The notes below the pieces were generated by a model that saw nothing but the letters and a program-made list of their open reading frames with translations, made no database searches and was not told where the DNA came from. A stretch of 64,000 bases of DNA from Curvivirga sp965219885 (lineage in GTDB: Bacteria; Pseudomonadota; Alphaproteobacteria; UBA8366; Aestuariispiraceae): contig NZ_CBDCOT010000009.1 of assembly GCF_965219885.1 (NCBI RefSeq), positions 682,001 through 746,000 of the forward strand, read 5' to 3'. Position 1 is the first letter of the stretch. Every line of letters starts with the position of its first letter. This document shows, piece by piece, positions 36,601-44,170 of the stretch. Both the position numbers and the translations under genes were made by a program.

Positions 36601-36927
36601 CTCCAGCGCCAATGCTGTATTTAAGGCTGTTTGCCCGCCCATTGTTGGGAGAACTACCAATTTATCATTGGGTCGTTCCGCTTTTTCACGCTCAAGAATT
36701 TTTGCAACGGCTTCTGGTGTAATCGGCTCAATATAAGTCGCATCAGCAGTGCCCGGGTCGGTCATAATAGTTGCCGGGTTGGAATTCACCAACACTACGC
36801 GGTAACCTTCTTCTTTCAAGGCTTTACAAGCTTGGGTCCCGGAATAATCAAATTCACAGGCTTGACCGATCACAATTGGACCAGCCCCAATAATCATTAC
36901 GGAGTCTATATCGGTACGTTTTGGCAT
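33652..36927 (-). CDS. carB: Carbamoyl-phosphate synthase large subunit
   Basis: The 1091-residue product has the duplicated ATP-grasp layout of CarB. The first half begins [28 protein letters not shown] (in pieces) and has [10 protein letters not shown] near 180 and [19 protein letters not shown] near 242. The second half has [20 protein letters not shown] near 575 and [16 protein letters not shown] near 725. The C-terminal MGS-like allosteric domain (about 960-1075) binds UMP/ornithine in E. coli. It makes carbamoyl phosphate for arginine and pyrimidine synthesis with CarA, which is not adjacent here. Confidence 0.97.
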   Translation of the reverse strand: [1091 protein letters not shown]

Positions 36928-37246
36928 GGCGGTATCTGCTCTTTATCTTGTCAAAGTCTATGGATTGGGAATTTTCAAGTCCAACCCGGTGCAGTCATGC
37001 CTAGCGCCTATTTAAAAATTCTGAATAAGTTCAGAATACAAGGCCCTAAGCGGCTGTGATGTACAGCAATTAGCAGCATTTGACCAGATGTCTGAGGAAT
37101 TTTTTTCAATTATTTTAGAAAAAAACTCAAAATGGCATTGTTTATGCGTTATCATAACCTTGATTGATAAAGTCGCTGCGTTATATTTTATAGTGCAATT
37201 TAGAAAGTAAGAGTGGAGAAAACTCTTATTTTAACGAGCTTTTTTT
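36928..37246. other. Divergent intergenic region, carB / small charged protein
   Basis: This gap of 319 bases holds two structures. ATTCTGAA (37018-37025) and TTCAGAAT (37030-37037) form a perfect inverted repeat; on the minus strand, ahead of carB, it is followed by TTTTT and could be an attenuator or operator. TAAGAGT (37208-37214) / ACTCTTA (37222-37228) lies just before the plus-strand gene. A promoter-like pair for that gene is listed separately. Confidence 0.45.
37160..37187 (+). promoter_or_regulatory. Possible promoter for the gene at 37247
   Basis: TTGATT (37160-37165) and TATATT (37182-37187) are separated by 16 bases. Both are good matches to sigma-70 consensus boxes. The coding start lies 59 bases downstream. 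Confidence 0.4.
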
Positions 37247-37714
37247 ATGAGTGATGCAGAAGATCAAACAGACGACCAGGCAGAAAATTCCGACAAGGAA
37301 GATGAAGAAACCGTAATGGACGCCTTCCAACGGAAGGAAAAAGAAAAAGCGGCGCGCCTGGAAGCAATAAATGAAAAAGATGCAGAATTGAAAATTCTGC
37401 ATGCAGGCCTACGTGAAGCTCAAGCACGAATAAAACGTATCCTAGAACTCCAAAAACATATGGGTAAACATCCTGATGTGGATGGAAAACATGCCATTTC
37501 AATGTGCATTTCAGCCCTTGCAAGATATGACGATGAGAAAGCAATTAGAAATGCGCTAAATGCTTGCCTCCTATATTTGAAAAATCGTAAAGAACGCGAA
37601 GAATATGAAATTAAAGAAGCAAAACGGCAAAAAGAATTAGATGCCAAACGAGAGGAAGAAGCCTCTAAAGAAAAAAAATCATTAGGCAGCTTCTTTAAGA
37701 GATCTAAGAAATAA
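37247..37714 (+). CDS. Highly charged coiled-coil protein, unknown function
   Basis: The 155-residue product is dominated by Glu, Lys, Asp and Arg. An acidic N-terminus (1-25) is followed by predicted coiled-coil (28-65), a short less charged helical core (KHAISMCISALARYDDEKAI), and a basic C-terminal coil ending SLGSFFKRSKK. It has no signal or membrane helix. I do not recognise it. It converges on the Lon-like membrane protein gene, 11 bases between stops, but transcription direction separates it from that gene cluster. Confidence 0.65.
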   Translation: MSDAEDQTDDQAENSDKEDEETVMDAFQRKEKEKAARLEAINEKDAELKILHAGLREAQARIKRILELQKHMGKHPDVDGKHAISMCISALARYDDEKAIRNALNACLLYLKNRKEREEYEIKEAKRQKELDAKREEEASKEKKSLGSFFKRSKK

Positions 37715-37725
37715 GTTGCTATCCG

Positions 37726-39096
37726 TTATTGGAACTTTGCAGAAGCTCCCTCTGCCCAACCAATTGCAGAAATATTTTTAGTAATACTTGCATCACTATT
37801 AGCATCTGTCGCCACAATGGCTAAATTATAATTGCCGCTTCTAAATAAGGACAAACCCATTTCATAGATAAAATCCTGACCTTCATCTAACGATACAACT
37901 TTATCATCAGCCAAAAGATCACTTTTTCGAATAACATCATGATTATTACTAGAAATAGAAACAGAAAAAGCCAAAGCAATATCAGAGAGATTTTTCATCA
38001 AAATCCTTAAACCGCATACATCAGGATCATCTTGCCAATCTTGATTAAAGGCTGCGTTAACTTCAAAAGCCGTCAATGACGTATCACGATATTTCCGCCC
38101 GGCACAGCTTCCACCATCTGCTGTTTTCATTTCAAATAACTGAAATGCAAGCTGATCTTTCAGCTGACTTGGTTTCACTATTTGCGTAGGCATTTCGTCT
38201 TGTTGAGACAATTGCCCGGAAGTTTCTTTGATGTCTTTATCATCTTTGTCGGGCGTTAAAACTTCTTCAGCCGGTAAAGATGCCCAACCTCCAGCTAATA
38301 TTGTACCGGTTTCAACCATATTAGAATCTATTGCAGGCGTGATCGGTTCAAGATTTTCTTTTACTTCTGCCTTTTTCACATCTTCCTTCGTAGGGGCAAA
38401 TATAACTTCTTCCGACCGATCTTGGTTAATAAACTGATCCAAATATCCTGTCTGATAGGCTAAAACACTACCCGCTGCAACCATAGCAGTCACAATACTG
38501 CCAAACACAATTTTTTTACTTTGCCCCTTATCCAAAATCGTTGAAGCTTTATCTTTTCGAGCACCTGAAATCATCTCAGATGCCATCTCAACCGGTAATA
38601 CAGGAATATCAAAATCATTTTCCAACTGAGGTATATCTTCTACCGGTAAAACAAAACCAACCTTTGCCCCCTTCATTCTTAATTCTTTCAGCAAATCTGC
38701 CGCATGATTTAATTTTTGTTGAATATGAGAAACACTATGCACTGCTTCATCCCGTGCATTCACGGCACCAGTCACCAGCCAGACCTGATCAGCCGCCTCT
38801 CCCTGCATAGCCAGTTCGTTTTTTTCCATCAAAGCATGTGCCAGATAGACACCCAATTGCCAACTTTCCCCATTTGTAATACTTGCCGACACATCCATAC
38901 GATAAGACTTATGTCCGGTCATGCGTTCAATAACCCCAGTGGGTTTGCGCACAAAGGCATGATATCCACGCGTAATCGGTAATGCTTCTGTGGATCCATT
39001 CAAACAAACAGCACAAGCTACATCCGGATCCTCAGAAACCAGACTTTGAATTTCAGATGGGCCTTCACTTGTGGCGATTAAAATACGGGTCTTCAT
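37726..39096 (-). CDS. Membrane protein with Lon/S16-like cytoplasmic domain
   Basis: The 456-residue product has an N-terminal domain (about 1-175) that resembles the Lon proteolytic fold. It has a strand-rich start, NGESWQLGVYLAHAL with Ser78 where Lon has its Ser nucleophile (GxSxG-like), and HIQQKLNHAADLLKELRMKG with Lys128 in the place of the Lon lysine, followed by VGFVLPVED like the Lon IPxxN turn. A membrane helix at 195-214 and an acidic linker lead to a periplasmic-looking beta domain (about 310-450) with two Cys. Activity is uncertain. The ATG overlaps the upstream stop by four bases. Confidence 0.72.
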   Translation of the reverse strand: MKTRILIATSEGPSEIQSLVSEDPDVACAVCLNGSTEALPITRGYHAFVRKPTGVIERMTGHKSYRMDVSASITNGESWQLGVYLAHALMEKNELAMQGEAADQVWLVTGAVNARDEAVHSVSHIQQKLNHAADLLKELRMKGAKVGFVLPVEDIPQLENDFDIPVLPVEMASEMISGARKDKASTILDKGQSKKIVFGSIVTAMVAAGSVLAYQTGYLDQFINQDRSEEVIFAPTKEDVKKAEVKENLEPITPAIDSNMVETGTILAGGWASLPAEEVLTPDKDDKDIKETSGQLSQQDEMPTQIVKPSQLKDQLAFQLFEMKTADGGSCAGRKYRDTSLTAFEVNAAFNQDWQDDPDVCGLRILMKNLSDIALAFSVSISSNNHDVIRKSDLLADDKVVSLDEGQDFIYEMGLSLFRSGNYNLAIVATDANSDASITKNISAIGWAEGASAKFQ

Positions 39097-39644
39097 GAGT
39101 TCAAGAATACCTCAGAAGCAGCATCCCGGAGAGTTTTGACAAAGTCATCTTCTTCTTCCGCCAAAAACTGGAAAACACCGTCAACAGATAACGGTAAGAT
39201 TTTTTTCAAATATTCACCCTGACCAGACTTCAACGTGATCGCTGTCGGCGCCTGCTGAAAGGCATCTTCCATTTTCAATATAATATAAACTTGTCCGCTT
39301 TGTGCACGAGAATGCTTAATCTGAATGGTAAATCCATCCCCTTCTCTACTTGCCAACGCACCTGAGCTCGCTGCTGCTGCTCTTGGGAATTGATAAATTA
39401 CGCGCTCAGAAAGAAGTTGGTCTAATGCCGATTGCAATTTTTCGTCTTGCTTCAACGCCTTTTGAAGTCCCGACGTCATACCGATATTCGCATCAGTTGC
39501 AAATTGATAGACATCGCCAAACCCATAACGACGTTCACGGTTTTCATCTATCATTTGTCGGCGAATGCCATCTATTACAGATAAACCCGAAAAACGTTCT
39601 TCAGTTCTACGCTTTTCATCTTCATTTAATAAATTCCAAGACAT
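39093..39644 (-). CDS. Hypothetical protein of the envelope cluster, 183 aa
   Basis: I place the start at ATG 39644, because GGAGG lies about eleven bases ahead and the upstream gene stops at 39646. Longer frames back to 39722 would overlap that gene. The product starts MSWNLLNEDEKRRTEERF and is helical for about 90 residues. It then has a beta-rich C-terminal half (FTIQIKHSRAQSGQVYIILKM, then a Leu/Gly strand) resembling small sandwich domains. No membrane helix is visible, so it is probably cytoplasmic. Function unknown. It is coupled to genes on both sides. Confidence 0.7.
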   Translation of the reverse strand: MSWNLLNEDEKRRTEERFSGLSVIDGIRRQMIDENRERRYGFGDVYQFATDANIGMTSGLQKALKQDEKLQSALDQLLSERVIYQFPRAAAASSGALASREGDGFTIQIKHSRAQSGQVYIILKMEDAFQQAPTAITLKSGQGEYLKKILPLSVDGVFQFLAEEEDDFVKTLRDAASEVFLNS

Positions 39645-39645
39645 G

Positions 39646-41148
39646 TTATGCATGTCCTCCATAAATTCTGTAGAAACGTGCTGCAAAACGAGGCTTATCC
39701 TCATCATAACATAAAGACGCATCTACTTGTTGTATTGCTTTTAGAACCCGATCATATTTCCGATGAATCAAACCCAAGCAATCAGCCCCTTGTTCAAACA
39801 GGTCAGCCATTGTTGGATCATCAAGAACGGAATCCTGGAATCCTTGTCTGTTAATGTTATGGAAGGCTTTGCGCGCTTTTCCTAGTAACTCAAAATCTAA
39901 TTCAATCGTTTCATCAGAATTTTCTTTGGCACCTATGTTATTCACCACATAAAGACTGGCTAACTGTGTGTTTCGCAAGCTATTCGACAGCTTTTGCCCA
40001 ATGACGAGTTGATCTTCATAGTTTGTTTTACTGCTATCTTCACATAAAGCCTGAAAACGATCAGCATTCAGCTTATTTCTCAATCCTTGACTAATACGAG
40101 CTTGCCCTTGCCCAAAAGTTACGGAGCGCAAATAAGATAGAGCCCAACGGGATATTTCTTCGGTTCGATCAAGTATATCTGCAAGATGGTCTAAATCTTT
40201 TTTACCAATAAACTTCACTTGATCCAAAGGATCTTCTTGCAGCAATTCAAGAATACTATTTCCTTCTTCTGCAACGCTCAGTCCTTCTCCTCCAATACGA
40301 TCTAAATTTGCTTCATGCGCTTCGGTTCCAAAAATCTTGGCGTCACTTACGTCACGTTTTGAGAGAGTTTCACGAATAGCTTGCGCATATCGGGTGAAAT
40401 CATCAAAAACCGTTGTAAAACGAATAAAATCAGATGCGTCAGACCCGTTTGATAAATCTTGATCCTCCCAAAAGGCCATAATTGTTTCGTCATTAATTTC
40501 AGCTAAATCGAACCCTTCCCCTAAATAGCCATTTAAGAAAGTCAAGATATGACGCATCTTTTTCTGCCCTTGAGAAGAAGGTAGATGTTCACTTAAAAAA
40601 GCATAGCATTTAGAAAATAGGCTATTTGAAATATCGGATAATTCACGATGAGTAAGATCAGGTTTTCTAAGTCTGGCAAGATCATCTTGCATTTCAACAA
40701 AACCGATCGCATTTACCATAAAATCAAATAATGCTGCCAAATATGGCATACGCCCCGTTTTAACTTCGAATTCTTTATTGTCAGAATATCTGAAATTCAG
40801 CACATTACCTTCAATATAAAATCCGTCTGACAATCGTTTTGAATTTTCATGGGCTGCTAAAACAGATCGAAACCCAGATGGCGTTGCGGGATCTGCCATC
40901 CAAAAAACATTTACCGCTTCCCCACGACGATCCAGAATTCCAAAACCACGAAGCAAATGACACAGCTCATATATCCCGGATGCAAATCGACGTTCAGCAA
41001 CATCTTTTAGTAAAGCCCAAATATCAGCTTGTCGATATCGGCGGCCATTCAGTCCTTCTTGATCTGCTAAGGCTTCAAAGATACCTGCCAATGAATCGCT
41101 GACGCCACCATAGCCATAAAAACTAGCTGTATTTAAATTTGAGTTCAT
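39646..41148 (-). CDS. Large hypothetical cytoplasmic protein of the envelope cluster
   Basis: The 500-residue product has no signal or membrane helix and looks mostly alpha-helical, with an acidic composition. I see no nucleotide-binding or catalytic motif. The start MNSNLNTASFYGYGG has TTAGGG close ahead. It is the first gene after a terminator, so it probably has its own promoter, and it is followed by two tightly overlapping genes, suggesting a three-gene operon. It may be the cytosolic partner of the Lon-like membrane protein. Confidence 0.7.
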   Translation of the reverse strand: MNSNLNTASFYGYGGVSDSLAGIFEALADQEGLNGRRYRQADIWALLKDVAERRFASGIYELCHLLRGFGILDRRGEAVNVFWMADPATPSGFRSVLAAHENSKRLSDGFYIEGNVLNFRYSDNKEFEVKTGRMPYLAALFDFMVNAIGFVEMQDDLARLRKPDLTHRELSDISNSLFSKCYAFLSEHLPSSQGQKKMRHILTFLNGYLGEGFDLAEINDETIMAFWEDQDLSNGSDASDFIRFTTVFDDFTRYAQAIRETLSKRDVSDAKIFGTEAHEANLDRIGGEGLSVAEEGNSILELLQEDPLDQVKFIGKKDLDHLADILDRTEEISRWALSYLRSVTFGQGQARISQGLRNKLNADRFQALCEDSSKTNYEDQLVIGQKLSNSLRNTQLASLYVVNNIGAKENSDETIELDFELLGKARKAFHNINRQGFQDSVLDDPTMADLFEQGADCLGLIHRKYDRVLKAIQQVDASLCYDEDKPRFAARFYRIYGGHA

Positions 41149-41217
41149 CCCTAAAGACCCATTCCCCTTAAAACCTCAATTACCATATAATTTGCTATAA
41201 ACTTGTTGAAGTAAAAA

Positions 41218-41260
41218 CAAAAAAGGTCCGCGATCCCCTTAATCATCACGAACCTTTTTA
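41218..41260 (-). terminator. Rho-independent terminator after the lytic transglycosylase gene
   Basis: AAAAAGGT and ACCTTTTT arms enclose an interrupted stem with CG and GAT/ATC pairs. On the minus strand the stem is followed by TTTTTTGTTTTT. It separates the transglycosylase pair from the downstream three genes. Confidence 0.78.
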
Positions 41261-41291
41261 TCTTAAGAAGATTATCTTGAGGTTTCAACTC

Positions 41292-42185
41292 TCACATAAA
41301 GCGCTTCTTTTCATTGACATTCAATTGGGAATTCACACGTTTTAAGCTGTCTTGGAACTTTTTACGCAATGTCGAAAAATTTGAACTCTCATTTGATAGA
41401 CCATCAGTAGAAGATAGATAGCCATATCCGTCAAAGATTTTTTCCTCTTTAAGTTCACCTTCCAAGATACGATCTGCCGCTTCCAAATATTCACGCCAGT
41501 TACGGTCTGTCTTTGGCTCTTCTAATAACCAATAAGTATCTGCAAAATGAGTTGAACCTTGTTTTTCCCAAGTGAAGCGTTCCGACCTTGCTGAACCAGC
41601 TATGGCAGCTTTTACTTCAGCGCTGGCCAATACAATCTCACTACGGGCATATTGACGCCAAAACTTCGTAACTTTCTTTACATATTTACGGGTGTAACTA
41701 TGGGCAATAGCATTTGCGCCGCGCCCCTTCAAAGTACCGCCATTGTAGTGAGACAAAGCCAAATCCCATTTATTGCCATATTGATTATAAAGCTGATGCA
41801 AAAAGCGGATACCCAGTCGAATGTTTAAACGTGGATTCCATAATTGATCTGCCGCGACACCGAATTCACCTTTTGCGGTCGCCGGCATAATTTGCATCAC
41901 ACCGCGCGCACCAACATGACTTTTTGCCATAGTATTGAAATTGGATTCAACACGCGCCACCGCCAATGCCAATGCAACTGGTACGACACCATCTCGTTCA
42001 GCTTCCTGAACTATGATCTGCTTAATCTCATTCTTCGTGTAACCACCATTTGTGCGTGCAGCAAAAGCGCTGTCAACAAAACTCATAGTGATTGCAAAAC
42101 CTATCAACAATGCGCCAAGCACACCTGTAATAGCACTAAAAAGATGTTTATCTTTTTCAGGTTTTCTAGATGCTAAGGGTTTCAT
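41292..42185 (-). CDS. Membrane-anchored lytic transglycosylase (SLT domain)
   Basis: The 297-residue product has one N-terminal hydrophobic segment (about 17-43) that may be a signal peptide ending AFA or an anchor. The SLT/lysozyme-like domain follows: catalytic Glu80 in VARVESNFN, GVMQIMPATA near 96, WNPRLNIRLGIRFLHQL near 116 and ALSHYNGG near 143. Such enzymes cut peptidoglycan glycan strands to 1,6-anhydro ends and often make room for envelope-spanning machines. The C-terminal 140 residues are unique. AAGGAAGG precedes the ATG. The upstream gene encodes an ExbD/MotB-like protein 23 bases away. Confidence 0.9.
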   Translation of the reverse strand: MKPLASRKPEKDKHLFSAITGVLGALLIGFAITMSFVDSAFAARTNGGYTKNEIKQIIVQEAERDGVVPVALALAVARVESNFNTMAKSHVGARGVMQIMPATAKGEFGVAADQLWNPRLNIRLGIRFLHQLYNQYGNKWDLALSHYNGGTLKGRGANAIAHSYTRKYVKKVTKFWRQYARSEIVLASAEVKAAIAGSARSERFTWEKQGSTHFADTYWLLEEPKTDRNWREYLEAADRILEGELKEEKIFDGYGYLSSTDGLSNESSNFSTLRKKFQDSLKRVNSQLNVNEKKRFM

Positions 42186-42208
42186 CTTTCTTTCCTTCCT
42201 TAATAATT

Positions 42209-42706
42209 TTATTTCTGTCCAAATTCAGCCGACAAACGGGTCAACCATCTTTGATCCAATGCGGAAATCACAAGTTTTTCTGTTGGAATTTTGCTACGAA
42301 TATTCATCGCTTCTGCCATTGGTAATTCAGGATCCAAAGCCAAAATCACACGTGATTGTTCATCAAAAGAAATCTGCGTAATCATAATCGGCCTCATCTC
42401 GGCATCTATGAATTCACCTTGGTAATAGATTACCAATTGATCTTTTTGCTGAACGGTTGATATCGCCGAAGAATTCTCCGATTGATCTGGCTTGGCGGGT
42501 GCTAAAGCTGCTGCGACAAAAGGATTACTTTCGTGTTTGGCTTGTGAAACCTCAGCGGTTCCTGCGCCCATAGAAACAAGTGTTAAAATCATAATGGCAA
42601 AAAAACCCATCGCTAAAGCCAAGGCAATTTCTGTCATCGCATTATCGCCAGTGACGGAATGGTGAGCGTTTGATGTTTGGAACTGAGCCATCTGGTGATT
42701 TCCCAT
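42209..42706 (-). CDS. MotB/ExbD-like single-helix membrane protein
   Basis: The 165-residue product has a short N-terminal cytoplasmic part, one membrane helix (about 27-47), and a periplasmic domain of about 115 residues. The segment around the helix entry, GDNAMTEIALALAMGFF with Asp21 and Glu26, recalls the D-x-M-T or N-x-T-P-x-x-D sequences at which MotB and ExbD carry their proton-binding residue, but the classic Asp inside the helix is missing; Glu26 might replace it. An alternative start is ATG 42691. It shares its operon with the transglycosylase. The assignment is by pattern only. Confidence 0.6.
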   Translation of the reverse strand: MGNHQMAQFQTSNAHHSVTGDNAMTEIALALAMGFFAIMILTLVSMGAGTAEVSQAKHESNPFVAAALAPAKPDQSENSSAISTVQQKDQLVIYYQGEFIDAEMRPIMITQISFDEQSRVILALDPELPMAEAMNIRSKIPTEKLVISALDQRWLTRLSAEFGQK

Positions 42707-43043
42707 CTAATTATAAACTTCAACGGACAGTTATCTGAAATAAACCAGCGTCCTTCGCTTATACGCAATGAAAGGTTTGGGAATTTTTTTGTGACCTTTA
42801 GAAAATAAAAATTTCATTTTTTACTTTTTAAAAACAAAGAAACCATTGCCTGAATTTTATAGATTATTAATATAGAGGCATTAACAGGTATTTAGGTCGT
42901 TAAAAATTAGGGGGAAGGCGAGGCAAAATTCGCGGGCAGATTAAAAAATTTCCAAAAAATTATCTGATGCTCAAAAAATACATCCTAGCCCTTCCATCAC
43001 AGGTTCAGATTAAAAATTTGAACTCGAATCTTGGAGTAGAAAA
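42707..43043. other. Divergent regulatory region of the envelope cluster
   Basis: This region of 337 bases separates the two arms of the cluster. It is AT-rich with A and T runs around 42800-42835. One promoter-like pair for the plus-strand arm is TTGCCT (42846-42851) and AATATA (42869-42874), 17 bases apart. A GGGGGAAGG stretch lies near 42910. I see no clear operator or RNA gene. Confidence 0.45.
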
Positions 43044-44060
43044 ATGAAACAATTGAGCAAATGGGTTAAAACATCCGTCGTCGCTGCAATGGCAGTTGGC
43101 GCGGTAGGAATAACAGGCCTTTCCAATCAAGCGGAAGCTGCCGTACAACAAACCAAAATCCCAGTTTTAGTAATGGGGGAAGATTCTGATCCAACTACTG
43201 TGAAACGTTCCAGTGACATCTTTAAACGCGTCATGGCTGGCTTGAAAGACAGCATGTCCCGTTACGGTTTCCGCATGATGGATGAAGAGTTTATGGCTGT
43301 GGAACTTGGATGGAAAATTACAGAACGCCGCCCAAAAACAGAATTAATTGAGGCTGCAAAATTGGCAAACGCTGCGTCAAAAGCAAATACCCGCAGCCGT
43401 GCTATGGTTCTATTCCGTGTTCATGCGACATTGAAAAAATTAAGCTTCTCCAACAAGGTAACAACCCGTATTGATGGCGAAATTTATGATGTGAACAACA
43501 ATAATTTCTTAGGTACATTTGAATTAAGCCCACAAGCTTATCCAGCGCCGGCAGATTGTGATTCCATCTGTATTTCAGAAGTTGTAGGCGCAAAAGCACG
43601 TGTTATCGCTGAAGATCTTGGTAATGTTTTGGCGAAGAAACTGGATTATTTACATACTGATGGTTCCGCATCTGGATCTTCTGTTTCCGGTGGTTCCAGT
43701 GGCAATGGTTCAATCCCGTCTTACGCGGAAAGCAACATTCCAAATGCCTATACTATTAATTTGAAATATTTCGATACACGCGAAGCATTATCAATTATTG
43801 GTGTAATGTCTGACGAATTCCCAGGCTATAAAGGTCATGAGTTACTTTCAAAAGGCTCTGTCAATCGTTCCTACGAATATATGACCATTGCAAAATCTTC
43901 CAAGTTGGAAGAATGGATTACAATTCTGCTTATCGATATGGGTTTTGATATTGATCGCCACATTGAGATTATGATCCAGGGGAATGAGATTACAGTGAAT
44001 AAACTGAATGCGACCCCAGAACGTGCCCGTTCCGAAGATGAAACCAAACGCTTCAACTAA
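43044..44060 (+). CDS. Exported protein of the envelope cluster, paralogue 1
   Basis: The 338-residue product has a Sec signal peptide (cleavage after AEA, about residue 32). Its first domain (about 40-205) is alpha/beta and ends with a conserved DCDSIC pair. A Ser/Gly-rich linker (about 208-225) leads to a second domain (about 236-325) with YFDTREALSIIGVMSDEFPGY and EEWITILLIDMGFD. It is paralogous to the next gene throughout. The pattern loosely recalls CsgG/FlgO/FlgT-type outer-membrane or flagellar-base proteins; I cannot confirm it. GGAG precedes the ATG. Confidence 0.78.
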   Translation: MKQLSKWVKTSVVAAMAVGAVGITGLSNQAEAAVQQTKIPVLVMGEDSDPTTVKRSSDIFKRVMAGLKDSMSRYGFRMMDEEFMAVELGWKITERRPKTELIEAAKLANAASKANTRSRAMVLFRVHATLKKLSFSNKVTTRIDGEIYDVNNNNFLGTFELSPQAYPAPADCDSICISEVVGAKARVIAEDLGNVLAKKLDYLHTDGSASGSSVSGGSSGNGSIPSYAESNIPNAYTINLKYFDTREALSIIGVMSDEFPGYKGHELLSKGSVNRSYEYMTIAKSSKLEEWITILLIDMGFDIDRHIEIMIQGNEITVNKLNATPERARSEDETKRFN

Positions 44061-44067
44061 GTTTTAA

Positions 44068-44102
44068 TCTTCCGCTCTTCCTATCACTCGAAGGGCGGAA
44101 GA
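44068..44102 (+). terminator. Hairpin between the two paralogues
   Basis: TCTTCCGCTCTTC and GAAGGGCGGAAGA form a 13-bp stem with one wobble pair around a 9-base loop. No T-run follows, so it may be an attenuator or an RNA-stabilising element that uncouples expression of the two paralogues. Confidence 0.55.
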
Positions 44103-44170
44103 CATCTTAAATTGTTGAAATGAATTGTACCCTAATTCTTTAAAGACTAGCCGTTCAAAAGGACAAGAAA

